A DNA stretch of 38,760 nucleotides. Source: Nitrososphaerales archaeon (GTDB taxonomy: Archaea > Thermoproteota > Nitrososphaeria > Nitrososphaerales > JACPRH01). Where the stretch lies: contig JASLOE010000002.1 of NCBI GenBank assembly GCA_030745655.1, positions 1 to 38,760 on the forward strand, given 5' to 3'. A program made the position numbers and the translations under genes. The notes beneath the pieces were generated by a model. That model made no database searches. It had not been told where the DNA came from and saw only the letters and a list, made by a program, of their open reading frames with translations. Below are positions 23,900-31,596 of the stretch, piece after piece (the first letter of the stretch is position 1; each line of letters begins with the position of its first letter).

Positions 23900-25081
23900 A
23901 TGGCAATTATGCAAGGTGGTGATGGACCTGTTAAGCAGAAAGCTATGGAAATTCTCGTTGCTCTTGGAGAAATATTTAATGCTGATAAACTAATAGATAT
24001 CGAATCTACCCAAATTTCAGGAGTAAGTTACAAAACAATAGGTGATGCAGGACTTCATTGGATAGAATCCATGTTGTCTGAGAAAGTTGTGATACCCTCT
24101 ACACTCAATCCAACAGGAATAGACCTTCGTCTTTGGAGACAAATGGGAATAGCTGAAGAATTTGCTAGAAAACAGATGCAGATTATCGATGTGTATTCTA
24201 AACTTGGAGTCAAGACTTTATGTTCTTGTACTCCTTATTTATCCGGACACAGTCCAAAGTTTAAGGACCATATAGCTTGGTCAGAGTCTTCAGCAGTCTG
24301 TTATGCAAATTCCATCTTAGGTGCAAGAACAAATAGGGAAGGTGGACCATCTGCATTAGCATCGGCTCTAATTGGTAAGACTGCAAATTACGGATATCAT
24401 CTTGATGAAAACCGCCAACCAACAATGTGTATCGATTTAGATGTTCATCTTCATGAGGAAAGCGATTTTAGTGCTTTAGGTATTTCAATAGGCAAAAAAG
24501 TGAATAATGGGGTTCCATACTTTACAGGTATTAAAAATCCGAGTGTTGATAGCTTGAAATCTCTTGCAGCTGCATTAGCTGCATCTGGTGGAGTTGCTTT
24601 ATACCATGTTGAGAGTGTTACACCTGAATCAAATTCAATAAAGGTAGGAGGAATTGAAACGATAAGTTTCACTTCTGATGAACTGGTTTCTTCTTATGAT
24701 TCACTTAGTACTATTCAATCTGGGCCTGTAGATTTGGTGACTATAGGTTGTCCTCATGCTTCATTAAGTGAGATGAAGAAAATAGCTACACTTGTTAAAG
24801 GGAAAAAAATTGCTAAAAATACAAAATTTTGGATATTCACATCAGTAGGTGTGAAATTGATGGCTGAAAGATTTGGTTATCTTAGAGATATTGTAAAGGC
24901 TGGAGGTGAAGTTTACACTGATTGTTGTATGGTAGTTGCACCTATTGAACAATTGGACTTCAAAACTATGGCTGTAAATTCAGGAAAAGCCGCAGTATAT
25001 AGCCCTTCAGCTTCTAACGTTGAAGTGGTATTTGGAACTACGGGCCGTTGCGTAGATATTGCTGTGAAAGGATTCGCCTGA
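23900..25081 (+). CDS. Aconitase X large subunit (phosphomevalonate dehydratase)
   Basis: A 393-residue AcnX catalytic subunit. Visible family segments are KAMEILVALGEIFNADKLIDIESTQISG, TLNPTGIDLRLW, the cysteine-containing LCSCTPYLSGHSPKFKDHIAWSESSAVCYANS, the GARTNREGGPSALASAL motif, and DCCMVVAP near the C-terminus. The cysteines should hold an iron-sulfur cluster. With the small subunit it dehydrates mevalonate 5-phosphate. The in-frame codons just upstream (L-D-L-N-D-S-E) look like the family's N-terminus, yet no ATG, GTG or TTG precedes them. The annotated ATG may therefore be slightly internal. Confidence 0.9.
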   Translation: MAIMQGGDGPVKQKAMEILVALGEIFNADKLIDIESTQISGVSYKTIGDAGLHWIESMLSEKVVIPSTLNPTGIDLRLWRQMGIAEEFARKQMQIIDVYSKLGVKTLCSCTPYLSGHSPKFKDHIAWSESSAVCYANSILGARTNREGGPSALASALIGKTANYGYHLDENRQPTMCIDLDVHLHEESDFSALGISIGKKVNNGVPYFTGIKNPSVDSLKSLAAALAASGGVALYHVESVTPESNSIKVGGIETISFTSDELVSSYDSLSTIQSGPVDLVTIGCPHASLSEMKKIATLVKGKKIAKNTKFWIFTSVGVKLMAERFGYLRDIVKAGGEVYTDCCMVVAPIEQLDFKTMAVNSGKAAVYSPSASNVEVVFGTTGRCVDIAVKGFA

Positions 25082-25104
25082 GATTAGTATTTTTAGTGAT
25101 TAAT

Positions 25105-25497
25105 TTGAATATGATAAAATGCCGCACTATTTTTCAAGGTAAAGGAATAGGTAAAGCTTTAGTTTCGCATATCCCAATCAGCTTTTTCGGAGGAGTAGAT
25201 CCTAATACTGGTGTAGTGGTGGAAAGGGGACATCCACTCTTTGGAAAATCTATAAAGGGCAAGGTTCTAATTTTTCCTACAGGTAAAGGTTCAACTGTAG
25301 GGTCCTATATTCTTCTACAATTATCAAAGAATGGGAAAGCCCCAGCTGCGATTGTGTGTAAAGAAGCTGAAGCAATAGTAGCTGTTGGTGCAATAATGGG
25401 TGAAATACCGATGGTGGATAATCCTGATGCTTTCGATTTTACTAGTGGTCAACAAATCATAGTGGATGGATTTAATGATGCAATAATTATTGATTAA
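25105..25497 (+). CDS. Aconitase X small (swivel) subunit (phosphomevalonate dehydratase)
   Basis: About 131 residues from TTG 25105, or 129 from ATG 25111. The frame is open from 25048 inside the large subunit, but conservation begins at IKCRTIFQGKGIGKAL. The swivelling-domain signature is PTGKGSTVGSYILLQL, followed by IVCKEAEAIVAVGAIMGEIPMVD. Fusion of the two subunits occurs in other organisms; here they are separate and adjacent, as in most archaea. Confidence 0.9.
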   Translation: MNMIKCRTIFQGKGIGKALVSHIPISFFGGVDPNTGVVVERGHPLFGKSIKGKVLIFPTGKGSTVGSYILLQLSKNGKAPAAIVCKEAEAIVAVGAIMGEIPMVDNPDAFDFTSGQQIIVDGFNDAIIID

Positions 25498-25560
25498 CTA
25501 TTAAAAAAATCAGTATAAACCTCATATCGTTTAAAGACACAATTTTATGATTTGTCTACA

Positions 25561-25566
25561 TATAAT
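25561..25566 (+). promoter_or_regulatory. TATA box before the phosphoglycerate-mutase-like gene
   Basis: TATAAT in a pyrimidine/A-T setting (tctacatataatcc). Typical archaeal spacing of about 24-27 bp would place the transcription start at or within a few bases of the ATG at 25585, the start of the 14-codon leader ORF. Confidence 0.4.
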
Positions 25567-25584
25567 CCAATTCTCTCTAACCCT

Positions 25585-25629
25585 ATGAAAAGGCTTATGA
25601 AATGGGTAATATTTCTAGATAATGTTTGA
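25585..25629 (+). CDS. Possible 14-codon leader ORF coupled to the next gene
   Basis: The frame reads MKRLMKWVIFLDNV and its TGA (25627-25629) overlaps the TTG start of the next gene (25626-25628) as TTGA. The ATG sits about 24 bp after TATAAT, the spacing of a leaderless archaeal transcript. The TTG itself has no good Shine-Dalgarno, so stop-start re-initiation would explain its translation. The same TTGA overlap couples argG and argH in this window. Only position and overlap support it; a chance ORF of this size is possible. Confidence 0.35.
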   Translation: MKRLMKWVIFLDNV

Positions 25630-26867
25630 AATATATTCTCGTTATTGGAGATGGAATGTCTGATGTACCCCTAGAAGAGCTGGGTAATAGAACTCCCTTG
25701 CAGGTAGCTAAGCATCCTAATATGGATTTTATCGCTTCAAGGGGATTAACTGGTCTGGTGAAAACTATTCCAATTGGTAGTGATCCAGGAACTGATTCAG
25801 CCTTTTTATCAATTTTCGGGAATAATCCTTCAAAATTAAATACTGGTAGAGGTCCACTTGAAGCAGCTGGACAAGGTATACATCTGAATAAGAATGACAT
25901 AGCATTACGGTGTAACCTTGTAACGGTAATTGATGGGGTCCTTAAAGATCATTCTGGAGGTCATATCACGACAAATGAGTCAAGGGATTTATTAAAATCA
26001 TTAAAGGATTATTTAGAACAATCAGAGTCTATTGAGTTCTATTTGGGAGTTAGCTACCGCCATCTTCTTGTGCTTCGGGGTACAAAATATTCGGATAAAA
26101 TATTATGCACACCTCCTCACGATGCTATCAATACTGACATAGATTCAATTCTTATTAAAGCAGTTGATGAATCGGGAAAATCAACTGCTGAAATGCTTAA
26201 CAAAATTATTATGGATTCATACAAAATTCTTCAAAACCATATTGTGAACTTGGCAAGAATCAAGTCTGAGAAAAACCCAGCTAATATGATGTGGCCTTGG
26301 GGACAAGGTCGACGACCTAATCTTAGGTCTTTGAAAGAATCATTTGGGGTTAAGGGTGCTGTGATATCTGCAGTAAATATTGTAAATGGTATAGGAAGAT
26401 ACTTGGAGATGGGTGTAATCAAGGTTCCTGGTGCAACCGGTTATTATGATACTAACTATGAAGGAAAAGCAGATTATGCATTGAAGAGTTTAAATGATTA
26501 CGACTTAGTATTGGTTCATGTGGAGGCTCCAGATGAAGCCAGTCATGTAGGTGATATCAATCTAAAGATAAAAACAATAGAAGATCTTGACAATCGGCTT
26601 TTGGGTAGAATATTGGATGGACTAACAGAAGATTACACAATAGCCGTTTTACCTGATCATACAACACGAACTACTGATGGAGCTCATTTACGTAGTCCCG
26701 TACCATTTGCTATTTATTCTAATCAAGTTGATAGAGGTGACAAAGTAGAGCGGTATGACGAAGAGTCTGTAAAAGAAGGGTCACTTGGAATTGTGGATGG
26801 AACTAAATTTCTTAATCTTTTCTTAAATCAGAATGGGTACCTTGATCTCGATAGATTATGGTCTTAG
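25626..26867 (+). CDS. apgM: Phosphoglycerate-mutase-like protein (cofactor-independent, homoserine-kinase-like subfamily)
   Basis: A 413-residue alkaline-phosphatase-superfamily enzyme. The N-terminal motif VIGDGMSDVPLEEL binds metal; GRGPLEAAGQGI and RCNLVTV follow; EAPDEASHVGD and LPDHTTRTTDGAH supply the other metal ligands. In related proteins the nucleophile is Ser in PxSDxA; here the region reads DPGTDSAFLSIFG, with Thr at that place. The subfamily has been annotated both as 2,3-bisphosphoglycerate-independent phosphoglycerate mutase and, from gene context in bacteria, as a proposed homoserine kinase. It sits in the mevalonate block and its stop overlaps that of the HMG-CoA synthase gene by 4 bp. 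Confidence 0.8.
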   Translation: MKYILVIGDGMSDVPLEELGNRTPLQVAKHPNMDFIASRGLTGLVKTIPIGSDPGTDSAFLSIFGNNPSKLNTGRGPLEAAGQGIHLNKNDIALRCNLVTVIDGVLKDHSGGHITTNESRDLLKSLKDYLEQSESIEFYLGVSYRHLLVLRGTKYSDKILCTPPHDAINTDIDSILIKAVDESGKSTAEMLNKIIMDSYKILQNHIVNLARIKSEKNPANMMWPWGQGRRPNLRSLKESFGVKGAVISAVNIVNGIGRYLEMGVIKVPGATGYYDTNYEGKADYALKSLNDYDLVLVHVEAPDEASHVGDINLKIKTIEDLDNRLLGRILDGLTEDYTIAVLPDHTTRTTDGAHLRSPVPFAIYSNQVDRGDKVERYDEESVKEGSLGIVDGTKFLNLFLNQNGYLDLDRLWS

Positions 26868-28363
26868 TGATAAGAAATATCTTTCCATTTTCGGTAGGTA
26901 TGGTAATCAACATATTCTTTTTTCGGATTTTCAACCTGTTCTTTTACTGAAATGGCTTGTTTCCTTTTTTCTTCTATCTGATTAGTTACAGTGAAAATGT
27001 ATGATTCACTTCCTGAACCTGACCCATAACTTGTCATCAAGATTCTTTCTCCTGGTTTTGCAATATCAAGTATAGCACTAAGTGCTGCTAGAGTGGAACC
27101 TGAGTATAGGTTTCCAATTTTCTTAACTACCAAACCTGTCTCAAACTGTTTCTTTTCAAAACCTGCTTCTTGGGCTGCTTGTACTGGGAATTTAGCATTT
27201 GGTGAGTGAATGGCAACATGATTAATGTCATTATTCTTCAAACCAGTATTCTTCATGAGAGTCTTCATAGAAGTTACTACATGTTTAAAATATGCTGGTT
27301 GTCCTGTGAATCTTCCTCCATGACGTGGGTACTTCTCTCCTTCTCTCCTGTAAAAGTCTGGGGTATCTGATGTATAAGGTAAGTAATGATCTAAAGTTGC
27401 AATAACATCATCACGTCCAAATATTAATGCTACTCCCCCTGCACCCACAGTATAGTCCAATCTATCTCCTGGTGATGCTTGAGAATTATCAGCTCCAATA
27501 ACCATTACATATTTACCTTTAAAAACTGGATATGCTACCAATCCAGCTGCATCAATAATTAAATCTGTGGCTGCTTTGCAAGCAAATTGAGAATCTATCC
27601 CTCCTGAAAAGAAACCACCATTCATTTTTTCTCCTAACTCAAGAACTTGAATTACTGTTGCCATTGATGGTTTGACTACGTACGGTGAGGATTCTGAACC
27701 AACAAAACACTTTCTCACTTCATTGTTGTTTATTGCTGAATGAATAATGGCGCGTTTTCCTGACTCTACTGCAAAAGTAGTTGTATCTTCATCAGCAAAT
27801 GGTAAACTTCTTTCAAGAACACCTAGTGCAGGTTCATCATTCTTTATCCTAAACTTTGGTAAATAAACTCCATATCCAACTATCCCTGGTTTTCCATTGA
27901 TGTTTGTTGGTTTTGTTACTTTATATTTTTGATGAGTATAATAATCATCTTCTAAGGAGAAGTTGTGGCTAGAATAGTGTATTAAGCCGTCTCTTCCATC
28001 ACTATAACTTCTCCTAAATCTCGGTATTACCTTTTTTCCAACAAACTCCTCGACTTTAATGGCTTTTGGAGCAATATAATCAGTAATTCTTCCAGGAATA
28101 CTTACCTTACTTTCTCTAAATGATATTATTGCTGATACAAATGTGTCCAGATGATTAAATCGGTTAGTAGGCTCATTTATTACACTGCCGGAATAGAATT
28201 CTCCTTTCTCATAAAAATTGTCAACTTCAAGCATCTTGCTACTGCGACCTTCATTGTTGCAAAAATATTTTGGAGGAAAATATGTGTCACCACAATTCAG
28301 ACATTTGGTAGTCCGCAGTCTGTATTCTACCAGAAGGTTACGCCTTGCAATGGGTTCACTCAT
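26864..28363 (-). CDS. DUF35 (zinc-ribbon/OB-fold)-HMG-CoA synthase fusion
   Basis: 499 residues from the ATG at 28363, which overlaps the thiolase TGA (ATGA); the frame is open 21 codons further upstream inside the thiolase. Residues 1 to about 130 are a DUF35 domain: zinc-ribbon Cys21-x2-Cys24 and Cys35, with Glu38 where the fourth Cys is expected, then an OB-fold. Residues about 158-470 are a thiolase-fold HMG-CoA synthase (GIVGYGVYLP), with Glu200 in AVESGKRA, Cys262 in FACKAAT and His386 in HSPNAKFP as the catalytic triad. It makes HMG-CoA for mevalonate. In other archaea the DUF35 protein is separate and bridges thiolase and synthase. Confidence 0.9.
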   Translation of the reverse strand: MSEPIARRNLLVEYRLRTTKCLNCGDTYFPPKYFCNNEGRSSKMLEVDNFYEKGEFYSGSVINEPTNRFNHLDTFVSAIISFRESKVSIPGRITDYIAPKAIKVEEFVGKKVIPRFRRSYSDGRDGLIHYSSHNFSLEDDYYTHQKYKVTKPTNINGKPGIVGYGVYLPKFRIKNDEPALGVLERSLPFADEDTTTFAVESGKRAIIHSAINNNEVRKCFVGSESSPYVVKPSMATVIQVLELGEKMNGGFFSGGIDSQFACKAATDLIIDAAGLVAYPVFKGKYVMVIGADNSQASPGDRLDYTVGAGGVALIFGRDDVIATLDHYLPYTSDTPDFYRREGEKYPRHGGRFTGQPAYFKHVVTSMKTLMKNTGLKNNDINHVAIHSPNAKFPVQAAQEAGFEKKQFETGLVVKKIGNLYSGSTLAALSAILDIAKPGERILMTSYGSGSGSESYIFTVTNQIEEKRKQAISVKEQVENPKKEYVDYHTYRKWKDISYH

Positions 28364-29586
28364 TGAATATCCCTCGCTAAAATATGAACTGTTGCAATTC
28401 CACCTGTCCCACCTACATTGTGACACATAGCAGTATTAACTTCTCTATCAATTTGATTTTCATTTGCTTCCTTTCGAAGTTGCTTAAAAACCTCGAAAGC
28501 TTGTCTAATTCCCGTGGCACCAACAGGGTGTCCATCTGCTTTCAACCCACCACCGAGGTTAACGGTTAGTTCTTTCCCATTTTTTAAATATGGAATATGG
28601 CCTGACCCTTTAAATGACTCGTAACTTTCATAGATATTTTTCCATGCTTTTCCTTCATCATAAAAACCTGAATCCTCAAGGAAGAAAGCTTCTTCTATAG
28701 AAAAACAATCATGTGCCTCAGCAATATCTATATCATTAATTGTTAATCCTGTTTCTTTCAAAGCTTGATCAACTGCTAAACGAGTAGACATCACGCTTGT
28801 AATCTTATTTCTAGTATAGAGTGAGACGTGGTCAGTGGCCTCTTGGCTACTCATAATATAAATTGGTGTGTCGGTATATTTTTTCGCAATTTCTGGTTTA
28901 GTGATAATAAGTGCAACTGCACCATCTGAAATTGGAGAACTATGAAGAATTCGAATAGGATTAGCTATCATTCTTGAATTCAGAACATCTTCAACTGAGA
29001 TTTCTCCTTTATCCTTAAATTGTGCATATTTGTTCTTGATACAATGATGATGGTTTTTTGCGGATATTTGTGCAAGAGCCTCACTGCATCTTGAATCGTT
29101 ATTACCAAACTCATACATATATCGGGTCATCATTGTTGCGTATAACCCTGGAAAGTTATAGCCGGCCTCAAATTCATAAGGGTCTGCTGCAAACATTAGA
29201 TCATCGATAATCTTATCTTGTCGATCACTCATTTTTTCAAAACCTGCTACTAAAATAGCGTTATATCTGCCTGATTCAATCCCTAGGCAAGCGTTATGTA
29301 ATGCTAGTCCACCTGATGCACAGGCTGCCTCTGTATTAATCATAGGCACATTTAAACCAAGTTCACGGGACATATACCCAGGTACGAGACCTATTTTATT
29401 TGTTACTTGATATAAGAAGCTCCCAAAGAAACCTGCTTCTATTTCGTTTCTTTTGATACCTTTATCAACCGATTCAAATGCTTTCATACCTGCCATTCCT
29501 ATCATGGCCTTAGGATCTTCTTCCCAACGTTCAGTAAACCTAGTTCGGCCTGCACCAATTATTGCTGCACAAGGATTTATCTTCAT
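28360..29586 (-). CDS. Acetyl-CoA acetyltransferase (thiolase, SCP-x-like archaeal type)
   Basis: About 408 residues from the ATG at 29586 (MKINPCAAIIGAGRTRF); an upstream GTG adds three. The nucleophilic Cys lies in INTEAACASGGLALHNA; the catalytic His is in EAHDCFSIEE and the second Cys/His-type motif in MCHNVGGTGG near the C-terminus; ADGHPVGATG is the usual thiolase loop. It condenses two acetyl-CoA to acetoacetyl-CoA, which the HMG-CoA synthase uses at once. The two genes overlap by 4 bp. A TATA-like ttttttatc lies about 30-40 bp upstream on the minus strand. Confidence 0.92.
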   Translation of the reverse strand: MKINPCAAIIGAGRTRFTERWEEDPKAMIGMAGMKAFESVDKGIKRNEIEAGFFGSFLYQVTNKIGLVPGYMSRELGLNVPMINTEAACASGGLALHNACLGIESGRYNAILVAGFEKMSDRQDKIIDDLMFAADPYEFEAGYNFPGLYATMMTRYMYEFGNNDSRCSEALAQISAKNHHHCIKNKYAQFKDKGEISVEDVLNSRMIANPIRILHSSPISDGAVALIITKPEIAKKYTDTPIYIMSSQEATDHVSLYTRNKITSVMSTRLAVDQALKETGLTINDIDIAEAHDCFSIEEAFFLEDSGFYDEGKAWKNIYESYESFKGSGHIPYLKNGKELTVNLGGGLKADGHPVGATGIRQAFEVFKQLRKEANENQIDREVNTAMCHNVGGTGGIATVHILARDIQ

Positions 29587-29721
29587 ATGAAACACTTGTT
29601 GTCACGCCTTTTGAGAAGAGATAAAAAACTTTTCCCAAATATTCTTATGATAGTTGATTGACGAAAAATATTTTCTTATTTCCAGAAACAATTAAAGACT
29701 GGAAATGTTGCGATTAGCCTA

Positions 29722-29934
29722 TTGGATAATAAGGCTAAGTCTAAGAATTCTAAAACATCATTAATTCTATTGATATCTTTTGCATTATTTGTTTGGGGAT
29801 TTTCTTATAATATTTCAAAACGAATGGGTATGGATGAAATTACAGCACAGATACTTGGAATTTTATTTGGGATTTTGTTCGTTGTGATTTTGGAGGGTGT
29901 TACTAAAATGAGGTTAAAGCGTCTAGGTGGATGA
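29722..29934 (+). CDS. Small membrane protein, function unknown
   Basis: 70 residues starting with TTG. There is a basic N-terminus (DNKAKSKNSK), a first hydrophobic segment (residues about 13-29, LILLISFALFVWGFSY), a polar loop, a second segment (about 41-60, ILGILFGILFVVILEGV), and a basic end (MRLKRLGG). It is probably a two-helix membrane hairpin with both ends inside. I do not recognise the family. It is divergent from the thiolase gene. The weak start context makes expression less certain. Confidence 0.5.
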   Translation: MDNKAKSKNSKTSLILLISFALFVWGFSYNISKRMGMDEITAQILGILFGILFVVILEGVTKMRLKRLGG

Positions 29935-29994
29935 AATTGTTGCTTAAGATAGTTAATCAACAAATGTGATCAATTATGAAATGGGTTCAATATT

Positions 29995-30816
29995 CTAATG
30001 TAGTATTTTACATATTGGAGACTGATTTCGTTTATGGTGACTTCTTTTATTCATGTTTTGAACTTTCTTAATCGCAGAGGAATCTCTAATGATTCTTCCA
30101 ACTTCTTCAGGTGTTTTATTCTTATCATAAAGAAGATGTAAAATCATATCGATCTTTTCATAGGACAACCCTATCTCTCCTTTAGCTGTTTGATTTTCCC
30201 AGAGGTATGGTGAACTTTCCTTTTCCAGTATTCTTTCAGGTACTTTTAGGTGTTTACCCAATATTTTTAATTGTGTCTTGTATAAATCTCCTATTGGAAG
30301 AATATCTGATCCTCCATCTCCAAATTTAGTGAAATAACCTAATAAAATCTCACTTCTATCTCCTGTTCCTATCACTATCTTATTGTGAAGATTGCTCTGG
30401 TAATATATTAGAGACATTCGAATTCGAGCTTTTAGGTTTCCTTCTGCAATCTTTTCTCTTTTAAGATGTTTCAAGAAACTGTTATGGATTTTCGTTATTT
30501 CTATTGATTGTAGCTCTATTCCTAGGTTTTTTGCAATACTTTCAACATCACCTATATCTGATTTTGGAGTAATTCGATAGTCGGGGAGACTTAGAGCCAA
30601 TATTTTTTCCCTTGGAAGAGCTTTTGCTGCAAGATAAACTGCTACTGTAGAATCTATTCCCCCACTTAATCCTATTACTACTCCTTCTGCTCCCGCATCG
30701 TTAACACTGTTTGAAATGAAATCTTGAATTAATTGGGTTATATCTCTGCAATTGATATTCCATAGTTTTGTTAATTCTTCTTTTTCCACGAGTTCGTCAA
30801 TCACCATTAGACTCAT
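29995..30816 (-). CDS. nadE: NH3-dependent NAD+ synthetase
   Basis: A 273-residue N-type ATP pyrophosphatase with the P-loop GLSGGIDSTVA (residues about 48-58), the segment IGTGDRSEILLGYFTKFGDGGSDILPIGDLYKTQ, and SPYLWENQTAKGEIGLSYEKID. It amidates nicotinate adenine dinucleotide to NAD+. No glutaminase domain is present, so ammonia is the nitrogen donor. ATG at 30816 or 30807; a TATA-like tttatatt lies only about 7-15 bp before the first ATG, so the later ATG or a GTG (30804) may be the leaderless start. The last about 20 residues are a basic tail. Confidence 0.93.
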   Translation of the reverse strand: MSLMVIDELVEKEELTKLWNINCRDITQLIQDFISNSVNDAGAEGVVIGLSGGIDSTVAVYLAAKALPREKILALSLPDYRITPKSDIGDVESIAKNLGIELQSIEITKIHNSFLKHLKREKIAEGNLKARIRMSLIYYQSNLHNKIVIGTGDRSEILLGYFTKFGDGGSDILPIGDLYKTQLKILGKHLKVPERILEKESSPYLWENQTAKGEIGLSYEKIDMILHLLYDKNKTPEEVGRIIRDSSAIKKVQNMNKRSHHKRNQSPICKILH

Positions 30817-30839
30817 ACAGAATATAAAGTAAACTAAAT

Positions 30840-30865
30840 CATTATTCTAGAATAATGGAACTTCC
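30840..30865. promoter_or_regulatory. 18-bp perfect palindrome plus overlapping inverted repeat upstream of nadE
   Basis: CATTATTCTAGAATAATG (30840-30857) is its own reverse complement. It overlaps ATGGAA-C-TTCCAT (30855-30867 region), another inverted repeat. The palindrome lies 24 bp upstream of the first nadE ATG, just outside the TATA-like element, where an operator or activator site would sit. No regulator is assigned. Confidence 0.45.
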
Positions 30866-30964
30866 ATTTACCATCTTTGATTTTCAATAATCTTCCTCTA
30901 ATCTGGTTTCATTGGATTTCTTGATTTTATGAGTAACTCTGGCAATCTTATAGTGCACAAATAG

Positions 30965-31342
30965 CTAAATTTTCTTGATAGTTATTATGTCCCCGCGTCC
31001 AGAACTTTCCAGAATTTCTAGGTTAGAAACAATTTTTCCTATTAGACTCATTGGCCGAATTGATGTGGTGTCCTTGAGAAATATACAGATAGATCCATTC
31101 AATGGTAAAAGTGCAATATCTCCCTGAGTAAATTTCGTTCTGCCTTTCTCTGTTCCTACAAATATTTCAGCTAGAATACAGACTGTATTGTTATTTAATC
31201 TGCTTACTCTACCCTGTAAAGGCATTTTATTAGTTATTTTATTGACTGTAATCGGGGCTAAGTGTCTGTATATCTCAGCTTTTGATTCTCCTTTTCCAGT
31301 AACAAATATTCTTATTTCGATTTTTGATGCGGATTGTTCCAT
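30965..31342 (-). CDS. Cyclophilin-like fold protein (DUF369 type)
   Basis: A 125-residue beta-rich protein, strands alternating through IEIRIFVTGKGESKAEIYRHLAPITVNKI, MPLQGRVSRLNNNTVCI, GDIALLPLNGSICIFL and RPMSLIGKIVSNLE. The pattern KAEIYRHLAPITVNKI...PLxGR is that of the archaeal/bacterial cyclophilin-like family (PF04126). Its members have the cyclophilin barrel without proven prolyl-isomerase activity. Function unknown. It is upstream of nadE on the same strand, 148 bp away. Confidence 0.7.
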   Translation of the reverse strand: MEQSASKIEIRIFVTGKGESKAEIYRHLAPITVNKITNKMPLQGRVSRLNNNTVCILAEIFVGTEKGRTKFTQGDIALLPLNGSICIFLKDTTSIRPMSLIGKIVSNLEILESSGRGDIITIKKI

Positions 31343-31596
31343 TGTTAAAATTAATGTGCTAACCCGTAATTTTTAAGTTTTAATCAGAAATTGTTTCTCT
31401 CTGCCAAGCAAAAATCTTGGAACCCTAAAATTCAATAACACAAAGTCTTTCTAAAATATCTCACTAATGGAACTTAAGCTCATAATATTTGTAATATATT
31501 AGTCAAATTTAGTAAGATTTATTTGCTCTCTTTTTTCTGAGATATTGAATATAGGGAGTTTGATGGTGATTAGTTACTACTAAAAAAGAGAAAGTC

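Noticed and set aside
31343-31596. Searched the 254-bp gap before rpoK for a tRNA or small RNA gene
   Set aside because: No cloverleaf, no TTCRA T-loop and no strong hairpin; only A/T-rich DNA with a possible TATA element.
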